A stretch of DNA of 64,000 nucleotides, taken from NCBI RefSeq assembly GCF_016801865.2, contig NC_068939.1, forward strand, positions 44,641,230-44,705,229. Direction: 5' to 3'. Below the pieces are notes generated by a model that saw nothing but the letters and a program-made list of their open reading frames with translations, had not been told where the DNA came from and did not search any database. This document shows, piece after piece, positions 46,601-58,600 of this stretch. Source of the stretch: Culex pipiens pallens (taxonomy: Eukaryota; Arthropoda; Insecta; Diptera; Culicidae). Every line of letters begins with the position of its first letter. Position 1 is the first letter of the stretch. The position numbers and the translations under genes are program-made.

Positions 46601-49600
46601 TCACGACGTAAAATATCAACTGTTTTTTTTTGTTTTTTTTTTTTTTAAAGAAGCCAGACAGGTTTTAAAAGAAACGTTTTTTTTGGTTAATAATTAAAAT
46701 GTCGGGGATTTGAGATAAGAGTAGCTTTCGGATAGGTTGCTTTAAATCTTGTATTCAATTCAAGTTAGGAAGTTATCCGCAAATGAATATTTGGACTTAT
46801 ATGAATAATTGAACATTTTGGACTTATGAATAACACACAACTGTGCATTTATTCTAGAGTCAGATCCATACAGCGTCAGTGTTTATTTGGTCGAAGTGTA
46901 CTAATTCATTGGCAGATCTGATTCTAGTTGTAATGTACGACAAGACTACTGACGGACGTGACAGGACGAGGGCCCAGTTTAGAGGTTTCGACATCAACGA
47001 TGTGCGGCTGGATCACCCTCCCAAAAAAAAAAAAAAAAATTACAATCGGTTACGTGGTGTCCTGTTTTCTTTTCGTTGATAGTGATAATTTATTCCAACT
47101 GGCAGTTTTAGTATTAACTCATTAAACTATCGATTTTATGAAGTGTAAAACGTATTTTGTTTACTAATTTTAAAATTTGCTCGCGTTATCTAAGTTTTAC
47201 AAACAAAAAATAGACTGATAAGTCCATCCCATAGCACTACTGCTCGGTTGGCTCGCGTTCGATTAATTTTTTTTTAAATAATCAATTTTTTATCTTTCCG
47301 CAGCCGGCTGCCTAAGTTTTAAAATTTTCAACCGATAATCAAAATGCTCATGGTCACATCACTGCCACTCGTGAATCCTGACCTCATACCCATCTACTAA
47401 CCCCCTCAAAACTCATGTGATACTTTGTCGGAGAAGCAGTCGATTGGGCGGTCTCTATCACTCAAGTATCGGACTAACATTCCCATCCACTTCCCCGTGA
47501 CCCTACCACTGGTCGTGGCCAGCACCGGTATTGATCAGCATTATAGGGGCCTTTGAGAAGTTACGAAGCGAGGAAAGGTAGCTCCCACTCATCTTCCACG
47601 GCTCGTTGACGTAACTTCTGGAGGTCGATAACGGAGTAGCAACTTATGCTTATGCTTAATTAAACCAATTCTTTTGCAAAACTTTTGATGAAAACTTGCT
47701 TGTTTACTTCCTATTGAAATATTTATTACACTGTAATAGAACGTCAAATGGCTGATCTGCCAACAATGGGTGCTCCATGGAATTATGAAAATGCTTTTCC
47801 CCTTAATCTTTTTCAATATCTTTCTACTAAATCAAATCAAATTTATATCGGCACTAGTTTTTTACCCGTATCAGGATAAGAACCAACCCATTTCTTAATT
47901 TGATTTTCAATCGATATTCGTTGGTTTTCTTCTCCCATCCCTTCCATTTGTGCTCAAACCATGAAACTGTTCGGTTGGTTATTGCTCCTGGTGGGAGCAA
48001 CCACTGCGCACTACATCAACGAGCTGGGAAGTTACATTGCCACGGCAATCTTCCAGCTGGCGTTGCGTGAACCCAGAATCATGGACTGTGTGTTCATCGA
48101 CATGAATCGTAAGCAGTCGCGCAGCGTTGTAATCACTGGACTAGTGCAGCAACCGGACCTTAGTCACGTTGTAAAGTACGTGCTAGACCGGGAGTACGGT
48201 GGCGATCCCTTCGCGTTCCCACAGTATCCGGCGTTGGTGCTGATCGATGCTGGGAACAGTGGGGTCGTCCGCGATGGGGATGTTCCGAGAAACATCCGAC
48301 GCATTATTGGGAACTTTAAACCGCACACCAAGCTGTTGGTGCTGATTGACGTAACGGCGAAGAAGTATTTTGACTTTTGGAGCGTTCAGCTGAGCGGTCT
48401 TTGCTTCTGCAAAGTTGCCTTTTTGGGACTTGATGAAGAGATTATACTACGTAACACTATGAAGGGAACGATTTGGAAGGCTTGGAATAGCTTTCCTTCT
48501 TTGGACGATCTCTTTATGAGTAACACTCGAAACATGGGAAAACGACCCGTTGTGTACTCAACAACAACTCCGTTCCAACCGAGCAACAAAACGTTGCTGG
48601 AGGAGTTCGATGTGAACGTGCGTTGGATCGAAGAAACGGCCCAATATCTGAACACAACAGCATGGCATTACGTCAACAAGAGAAGGAACTTGTCGACGGT
48701 ATCGCACAGTGGCTGGAACTGGATCGACGACTACGGGATCGATATTATGGTGAACCGTGCCTTCTATATTGGATCCTTCGATGAAAGCTCTACGGTATTT
48801 TCGACCATCCCGGAAACCCTAGTCGTGCTGGTTCCAATTGGGCGACAATTCAACGTCATCGAGCTGTTTCTCGCTCCTTTCACCACCGCGGCTTGGATTA
48901 CTCTGCTGGCTGTGGTCGCCACGGTAGAGCTGGTGAGTTTGGCAGCTCCAACAGTGTTCCGGAATGATCCCATCTTGCTCGTGATCTGCGGACTGGAACG
49001 CTTCAACCTGCACCGAGCGAATCGCAGAGAGAAAGTGATTCTGCTGTCGCTGATTATATTCTTCTTTCTCGTGCTAAACGCGTACGAAACGAAGATCATC
49101 TCGATGATGACGAGTAAACCTTCGATTCCGACGGTCAGGACCTTCCAGCAGTTGCTGGACGCTGGCATGAAGTTGAAAATTCGGTTCGCCTATGGCATTG
49201 AGCCAGTACTCGAAAGGGTGTTCAAAGAATCGCTGGTTGATCGTACTGAGAGCTTGTTCGAGATGGACGGAATCAACGCGTACGGTGCTGGCAGAGCTGT
49301 GTCCGAGCTGTATCTGTCAATCTTCTACTTTAATGTCAAGCTGCAACGCACCACGTACGTAATTTTGGACGAAACTTTCGGCATGAGAGTTGCTGCATTT
49401 ATGACGAGCTTTCGCAACCCGTTGAAGGAGATATTCGAGCATACGCACCAGGTGCTGGTGGAGAGTGGACTGCACGATCTGTACATTAAACAATCACAGG
49501 CAAAAGTTTGGACCATTAAGAAACGTTACACCCCGACCGAGCTTGTTTTCCCCGAAGACGATATGCTTGGGATCGAGGATCTGTTGCCAGCGTGGATTGC

Positions 49601-52600
49601 ACTTGGGGCTGGACTGATCTGTGGTAGTTTTGCTATTGCGGTGGAATTTTTGTTGGTTTGTTTGAAGAAGCTTACATTATTAAAAAATTGTATAATGCAT
49701 TCGTTCGAACAGCTTAAGTTCAAGGTTTTGCCTTCCTCACTGAGGTAAGGCTATAATCCTGCTCTAAAATTGAACTTTTTATTAAAAGCTCGAAAACCCA
49801 CCTTGATGTATACATATCGACTCAGAATCGAAAACTGAACAAATGTCTGTGTGTATGTGTGTGTGTATGTGTGTGTGTATGTGTGTGTGTATGTGACCAA
49901 TAATGTCACGCAGTTTTCTCAGCACTGGCTGAACCGATTTTGACCAAACCAGTCGCATTCGACTTGGTTTAGGGTCCCATACGGTGCTATTGAATTGTTT
50001 GAAGTTTCGATAAGTAGTTCAAAAGTTATGTATAAAAATGTGTTTTCGCATATTTTCGGAAGATGAATAAATGGCAGTAAACTGAACCAAACATCATTAT
50101 GTTATACATCGTTATTTAGGTAATTGAAAGACCTTTCCAACGAGTCCACAACTTTGAAGATCTGGCAACCCTGTCTCGAGTTATAACCACTTAAGTGATA
50201 TTTATGTACTTTTTTGTAGCCGGATCTCATTTAAATGTATGTAAACAATGTCCGGATCCATCATCCGACACATCGTTGGTTAGATAATTGAAAGACCTTT
50301 CCAACGAATCTACAACATTGAAGATCTGGCAACCCTGTCTCGAGTTATAACCACTTAAGTGATATTTATGTACTTTTTTTGTAGCCGGATCTCATTTAAA
50401 TGTATGTAAACAATGTCCGGATCCATCATCCGACCCATCGTTGGTTAGGTAATTGAAAGACCTTTCCAACGAATCTACAACATTGAAGATCTGGCAACCC
50501 TGTCTCGAGTTATAACCACTTATGTGATATTTATGTACTTTTTTGAAGCCGGATCTCACTTAAATGTATGTAAACGATGTCCGGATCCATCATCCGACCC
50601 ATCGTTGGTTAGGTAATTGAAAGACCTTTCCAACGAATCTATAACATTGAAGATCTGGCAACCCTGTCTCGAGTTATAACCACTTAAGTGATATTTATGT
50701 ACTTTTTTTGTAGCCGGATCTCATTTAAATGTATGTAAACAATGTCCGGATCCATCATCCGACACATCGTTGGTTAGGTAATTGAAAGACCTTTCCAACG
50801 AATCTACAACATTGAAGATCTGGCAACCCTGTCTCGAGTTATAACCACTTAAGTGATATTTATGTACTTTTTTTGTAGCCGTATCTCATTTAAATGTATG
50901 TAAACAATGTCCGGATCCATCATCCGATCCATCGTTGGTTAGGTAATTGAAAGACCTTTCCAACGAGTCCACAACATTAAAGATCTGGCAACCCTGCCTC
51001 GAGTTCTGACCACTTAAGTGATATTTATGTACTTTTTTGAAGCCGGATCTCACTTAAATGTATGTTAACAATGTCCGGATCCATCATCCGACCCCATGGC
51101 TTTCTACCTAAGGTACTCGCGATTGAGTGTGTAGTAGTGCGGTTGTCAAATTCGCTATCTCTGACTCTCTCACTCCACTGACACTGACATTGTTTATGTT
51201 TTGGTTTTCCTGGCACGGCCCATTGTTCTTTTGTTATTGTTTTGGTTTTAGTGGCACGGAGTCATGCACTCACACTAATGCAAAGCAAGATGACGAGTAC
51301 CTTTGATATACAGCCTTGATCCGACCCATCGTTGGTTAGGTAATCGAAAGACCTTTCCAACGAGTCCACAACATTGAAGATCTGGTAACCCTGTCTCGAG
51401 TTCTTTCTTTGTAGCTGGATCTCATTTAAATGTATGTAAACATTGTCCGGATCCATCATCCGACCCATCGTTGGTTAGGTAATTGAAAGACCTTTCCAAC
51501 GAGTCCAAAACATTAAAGATCTGGCAACCCTGCCTCGAGTTCTGACCACTTAAGTGATATTTATGTACTTTTTTGTAGCCGGATCTCACTTAAATGTATG
51601 TTAACAATGTCCGGATCCATCATCCGACCCATCGTTGGTTAGGTAATCGAAAGACCTTTCCAACAAGTCCAAAACATTAAAGATCTGGCAACCCTGCCTC
51701 GAGTTCTGACCACTTAAGTGATATTTATGTACTTTTTTGTAGCCGGATCTCACTTAAATGTATGTTAACAATGTCCGGATCCATCATCCGACCCATCGTT
51801 GGTTAGGTAATCGAAAGACCTTTCCAACGAGTCCACAACATTGAAGATCTGGTAACCCTGTCTCGAGTTCTTTTTTTGTAGCTGGATCTCATTTAAATGT
51901 ATGTAAACATTGTCCGGATCCATCATCCGACCCATCGTTGGTTAGGTAATTGAAAGACCTTTCCAACGAGTCCAAAACATTAAAGATCTGGCAACCCTGT
52001 CTCGAGTTCTGACCACTTAAGTGATATTTATGTACTTTTTTGTAGCCGGATCTCACTTAAATGTATGTTACAAATGTCCGGATCCATCATCCGACCCATC
52101 GTTGGTTAGGTAATCGAAAGACCTTTCCAACAAGTCCAAAACATTAAAGATCTGGCAACCCTGCCTCGAGTTCTGACCACTTAAGTGATATTTATGTACT
52201 TTTTTGTAGCCGGATCTCACTTAAATGTATGTTAACAATGTCCGGATCCATCATCCGACCCATCGTTGGTTAGGTAATCGAAAGACCTTTCCAACGAGTC
52301 CACAACATTGAAGATCTGGTAACCCTGTCTCGAGTTCTTTTTTTGTAGCTGGATCTCATTTAAATTTATGTAAACATTGTCCGGATCCATCATCCGACCC
52401 ATCGTTGGTTAGGTAATTGAAAGACCTTTCCAACGAGTCCAAAACATTAAAGATCTGGCAACCCTGTCTCGAGTTCTGACCATTTCTAATGCCACTTATG
52501 AGCCCTTGAGTGATATGTGTGTTTTTTTGGATCAAATTTGTGTCCAAACCCATCATATTACATATCACCCATTGTTGGAAAAGAGTGAGGAAGGCACCAA

Positions 52601-55600
52601 CCACATAGGTGGATTAAGTTAGTTTTTCAAAAATGAGCGTGTATTTTTTACACCATAAAAAAAAAAAACAGCATCAACTAGTTCATTGTATAACACCTGC
52701 AGCAATAAGATGTTCAAATGTAGTTTTAAGGGCATTTTTTCAATTTCGATTTAAAGGAGATTCATAAAAAAAGTCAAATCAAATTGTTCTTTATTGCGAG
52801 ATTCCTACTCGAAACTAGGTGTCCAAAGGCTTGAAACGGTAAGGCAGTCCAAACTTCTTTTTACAACTAAGCTACCATCCCTCCCTGGATTCCAACTGAC
52901 TACTTTTGGTCTGTGAATCCAACTACCGTCTACCCAAGTAACCATCCAGCACTAAAACAAATCACTGTCCAGCACTAAAAGCGCTTTTACAGCTGCGAGC
53001 TAATGCTAAAGTGTTTTGACATCTGCATCAAAAGCGCTTTTGCAGCCGATTTGCAGCTAAGTTTGGACTTTATATTTCTGATTTCCAGCTGGGCCCCTAC
53101 TGTTGCTGTTCCACCCCTGCAAATTGTCAACAAAGTTGGGAGAGGCAAAAATATTGCTCTCTCACACTCTCTCTCAATTCTAATTTTAGTTTGTTTACCA
53201 CTTTACCGACTCAGCTGTTCGAGCGGAGAAGCCAATTTATTTGATTGAACTTGCTTTTGTTGGGGATGTGATGCCAGATATCAGAAGTGGTCTTCGATGT
53301 TAACTGATGGTTCCTGCGCCCGGGTCGTCACGCCTGTTTGGGAAATGTTTTACTAGTGTGATTGAACAGCTTCAATTGCCGTTGCATCCTCTAACCAAAC
53401 ACTCGACATTTGTAAAAGATTTCCACCCCTCGATTTCAAGAGAATATATATTTCTTTGAGAGGAAAGCAAAACGTAATTTGAGTTGGACTTAAAGACATT
53501 TTATTCATTACATCGCACCTTGCATCACATGGTTATTCACGAACCTAACAAACACGACACTCGGCTGATACTCGCTATTCGTACCTGCTGCCGGGGCACC
53601 GTAATCACGAAATGTCCGCTTAGTTCACTGTCCGCTGCCTTCCAAATCCGAACGATTCTAATGGGTGGTGTTTCCTCAACACAAATGTCATGATGGAATT
53701 CCAAGACGTGGGTTTTGATTCCTGAAACATATATGTTTGTTTATTAACGACGCAAAACTGTATTTTTTTGGAATACTTACGAAAATAGTAAAAAAAAAGG
53801 CGTTCAGTTGCAGCTTTTTCCAGTCCTGATCTTGCTTGCCATGTTGATTTTTCTACGAGTGAGCGAGAGCTGTGTTTTGCTTTGTTCTCCTTCTCGCTCA
53901 CTCGCTCCCACACTCACTCAAAATGGTAAACGTGATGCCAGTTTTTTTTAGAAACAGCATGACAGTGTTGCTAGTGACCGCTGTAAATCAGCTCTATTCC
54001 AGCTGTTAGCAGAGCAGTTGTAATAGAGCTAATTTGCAAAGATCTTAGCTGTTTTATGACAGATTAGCTGGTGAATGCTGTTTTCCAACTAATTTATGAT
54101 TTGTTTTAGTGCTAAATGGTTACTTGGGTAGCGACTCTACCGACTTCTACACCTGATTTAATATGACAAAGTGTCAAAAGATCATTAATTCTGTAACATT
54201 TTAAATAGTGGACGAATCTTTTCGCACTCTTCGGCAAAGTTGTTCCCTGGTACACCAACTATGAGCTCATGAGCAGGGAAGGTATTTGCCGATGGGCCTC
54301 CAAAAAGCTTTTTAAATTTATTTCCTTCCCATTAAGGAAATTACTTTTATGATGTATGGAGCACTAGTAGATATTTTACTAATGAACAACTTTGTAGAAC
54401 ATTGTTTTGTTCTAAACTGAATGCTGTTGACATTAGAGCGTAAACAAAAATCCCCTCACCATCGCGAGTGAGGAACGCCGATGGTGGCATTTTTAGACAT
54501 TGTTTACGCTCTAGTGTCAACAGCATTCACTATGGAACAAAACAATGTTCTACAAAATTGTTCGTTTGTACAAAATCTACAATTGCTTCATACATTATTA
54601 TAGTGAATTCTGTAACTGGAAGGTAATATGTACATCAAACGAGGGCTTCGCGATGGTTTTTTGCCATTTGCCATCCCTGCTCATGAGGTTTTTGAAAAAA
54701 TGCCAAAATCGTTAAGGGGCGCAAAATTGGTAAAAGCCAAAACGCACCGATCTTACGGGTTGAATTCCATTTAAAATTCAAAGTCAAAGCGCCAGGTCCT
54801 GTCGCAACCAATCAAGCTCATATTTGGGATTCGGGCGCTGAAATGCCCGCAAAATTGACCCGTTTTGTTACATCCGTATAAATACATCAAATAAAAAAGT
54901 GCGCTCTGCTTGGTAGTCCCAATATAGGTACAGCTACCCTAAATGTTTTATCTCCCATCGAAAACGATTCAATCAAGTTAAAATTATGCGAAAAATCTAT
55001 CTAAATTCAAACTTCTTGCGTTTCTCCACGCCAGGTCCTGGACAGTTCGACGCTGATGTTCGACCCGGACGAGGACGAGGACGAGTTCTTCTTCCACGGT
55101 ATGAAGCAAACGCACCGGGACATTACGAAGCGCGTCAAGAAGAAGCTCGCGATGGAGTACGACAGCGTGTTCGACGCCGAGGCCAACAACGAGGACATTT
55201 TCCGTGGCTGCACACAACCGCTGGTCACGTCGGTGATGGACGGGTACAACTGTTCGGTGTTTGTGTATGGGGCTACCGGGGCCGGCAAGACGTTTACGAT
55301 GCTCGGGAGCGACGAGTGTCCGGGGATTACGTTTCTGACGATGCGGGAACTGTTCCGGCAGATTGAGACGCTGAGCGGGACGAGGAAGTTTGACATTGGC
55401 ATTTCGTACTTGGAGGTTTACAACGAGTTGGTGATGAATCTGCTGACCAAGACGGGCCCGCTGAAGCTGCGGGAGGATTCTCACGGCGTGGTCGTTAGTG
55501 GGTTGGTGCTGAAGCAGATTCACAATGCGGAAGAGCTGCTGGAGCTTTTGGCGCTTGGGAATCAAAATCGAACGCAGCATCCGACGGACGCGAACGCCGA

Positions 55601-58600
55601 AAGTAGTCGCAGTCACGCGATCTTCCAGGTGCACATTCGGATGGTGGACAAGACGACGGGCCAGAAGAAGACGGTCAAGCTGTCGATGATTGATTTGGCG
55701 GGCAGTGAACGGGCGGCCAGTACGAAGGGAATCGGCATTCGGTTCAAAGAGGGTGCGAACATCAACAAGAGTTTGCTTGCGCTCGGCAATTGCATCAACA
55801 AACTGGCCGACGGCCTCAAGCACATCCCGTATCGAGACTCGAACCTCACACGAATTCTGAAGGACAGTCTCGGTGGAAACTGCCAGACGGTCATGATCGC
55901 CAACGTTTCGCCATCTTCGCTCACCTACGAAGACACCTACAACACGCTGAAGTACGCGTCGCGTGCCAAGAAGATCCGAACGACTCTACGGCAAAATATC
56001 GTCCCCACGAACGTTCCCAAGGAGTACCTCGTCAAAAAGGTCAACGAGCAAGCCGCCGAGATCGACCGGCTAAAGGCCAAACTCAAGGAGGTGGAAGAGC
56101 TGGCAAAGGCCAAGGTGGCGTCACCTCCGGCAGCTGGCAAATTCGGCATGCCCGACGCAGTGCTGCTCAACACGTGGCGCTCGCGAATCGACAACTGCTA
56201 CGCGATCGTCAAAAAGGCCCAGGAACACTACTTCAACCTGCAGAGCAAGGAAAAGGTGCTTAATTTGCGCAGCAAGCTGAAGGAACAGGCCGAAATCATC
56301 AAGAAGATCGTCACGCTGGATGGCAAGCATCTGAATGAGGTGAGTGTCGAAACAACAAACAACAAACTTTGAGAGTATTATCCCTGGTAGCGATTCTATA
56401 TTTAAACTTCAACCCCCTACTACGACTTATCCCCCAACAACTCGGCCTGCTTAATCTCCATCATTTTCTCCGCCTCCTTAATGTACTCGTTGGCAATGGC
56501 CGTGATCTGCGCCTGCACCTGGTGGTTCAAATCCTCGGAAATGTCCGTCTGCTTCTTGAGCTTCTTAATCTGCCCGTTCTGGGCGTCCTTGATCGCGTCC
56601 CGACACTTGATAAACAACGTCTTGGCGTTTTTCGCCAGCCCCTCGCGGTGCTCACGCGTAACCTTCGGCACCGGAACGAACAGCGTCGTCCCGTCCTGCT
56701 GCGGGTTCAAGTTCATGCCACTCTTCTGGATCGCCTGCAGCACGGCCGGAATCGTCTGCGGAAACGACACCAAGTTTACCACCACCGTTTTGGGGTTCTT
56801 GCGCACGATCTGCCCCAGTTCCTGCAGCTGGTAGTCCTTGCCCTCGTACGTCACTTTGAGCGTTTCCATCGCGCCCGTCGCCGATCGCAGCGAAAGGTTC
56901 TTGATGTAATCGTCCTTCATGGTGGCCACATTCCGCTCCATTAGCGTTCGCAGCGCCGCAACGTCGAAGACCTCGGCCAGTTGGTCCTCGTTGATGTGCA
57001 CTTTGGCGCCCCCCGCGCCTTTCTTTTCCTTCTTTTTGTCCTTGCTTTTGGCGTAGCCGCGAGCGGGCTGCAGAACTGGCGTCGGTGCCGAAAGCAATCC
57101 TGCGGTGGCAATTCGTGGTGTCGAGGACGCTTCGGTGGTCAGGGCCAGGACGGCCCGAACCGTTTGCGATAGAATGCGGACGTTGGTTATTCGAAGCATT
57201 CTTGTGATTTTTTGATTGAGGAGTTAAAACTGCAATTTGTTATCAAAACAAACGGTGCTGACATAACAGGGATGTGTGAGGGGCCGGTGCCGGTGCAGCC
57301 TCAACGGACTGAACTGTCAGATTTAAATCTCTTTCGTTAAACTTGACGAAGGGTGCGGGAGCAGCGCCGGTGCCCAATGAGTATGAGTGTTCTGTGTACA
57401 GACAAGCAAATTTACTCATTTGCAAGTTAAACTCGATTTACCCCTTTTTGGGTTATCCTTGTCGAACTAAAAAATATTCATTCACAGTAGTAGAAAACAG
57501 TATAGATTGTCTAGGGGAAATCTGTGTTAAACAGTTGTAAAGAAAATATTTATTTTATTCAATTTTATTTATTTTCATTTCAAAATTGTTCGAGATTTTT
57601 AATATAGCATTTTTTTATATGGAGGAAACTCTGGCGATGCATTTCCTTTAACAAAATAAGCCTTTTGATGTCTTCGGCAAAGTTACGTTTGCAGTTTTGA
57701 TTATGCCTCTAAACAACTCTAAGGATTACTTTATTGCATTTTTTTGTTTTTTTTTTATGTGCAGTTTCTAAAACACACAAAATGAAAATTTTGTTTATTG
57801 GATATTATTTTTTTTTTACTTGCCGATTTAAAAGATACAAAGCACTTTCGTTAAAAATGTTCCATAAAATCCAAGAAATTTATTATCCCTCCACCGCCCA
57901 ATTTTTTTTTCTAGAATTTTTATTTTTCCCGTGTTCAGGAGGTTATTTTGAGTAACTTTTGTTCTACAAAAAGCTTTACTTCTCCTGTTTTATGTTTTTC
58001 TTGTTTCATTTTTAGTATTTTAATTTGCGTTTATCTTGTTTAGTTTATGTTTGTTTTTGGTAATATTTGGCCTATTCTACCACCTCCTATCATTACATCT
58101 TCCCTATTTAATTTTTCATGTTTTTACAGTCACTTTTCCATGTTTTGTTTGTTTTTCACATTTTCTGCTATAAAATGGCACCATTATCATTTCAATTGTA
58201 AAAAAAATGTGAGAGGCATAGTCTGGGACACTAGAAAAATTACTGCATACTTCTTTTTACTTAAAATATACGAAATGTTAGTAAAAAACACATCCAAAGT
58301 TGACCCCTAAAAATGCCATTTTGAAAAACATTGGCAAAGTCAAATCCAACCCAAAAAAAAATCGGAAATTTTAAGAGTTCTTCTATCCAATGCTTTTTAA
58401 AGGTCAAAAATTGGTTGAAAAATGTTTTTTTGGCGATTTAAAAATCGAAGCCCGTCTAAAGGCGGGGTTGGGTTGTAGAGGGTTATATTCCATTCATCAA
58501 CATGAATTAAATTTAAATCACAAACAAACTGCTCTTCTTAGGACATTGCCCGCTTGGAGGCCTCCATCGATCGGTACGGAAAGCAGGTGGCACGCCAGAA

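Larger units (their letters stand above)
49728..52617 (+). repeat. Satellite-bearing transposon-like repeat, large copy
   Basis: The left end is TTTTGCCTTCCTCACTGAGG and the right end is AGTGAGGAAGGCACCAACC followed by a AGGTGGATTAAG hairpin side, the same termini as 1270-2036. Next to the left end is a GT-rich tract (about 49848-49895). The body from about 50107 to 52480 is a tandem array. No protein is encoded. Confidence 0.75.

Noticed and set aside
50107..52480. CRISPR-like array
   Set aside because: The repeats are long (139-165 bp), directly adjoining and have no unique spacers. It is satellite DNA in a eukaryotic intron.
54984..55823. 279-codon minus-strand frame over the kinesin motor
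   Set aside because: It is the antisense shadow of a GC-rich coding exon. The plus strand encodes all the kinesin motifs and this frame has no domain.
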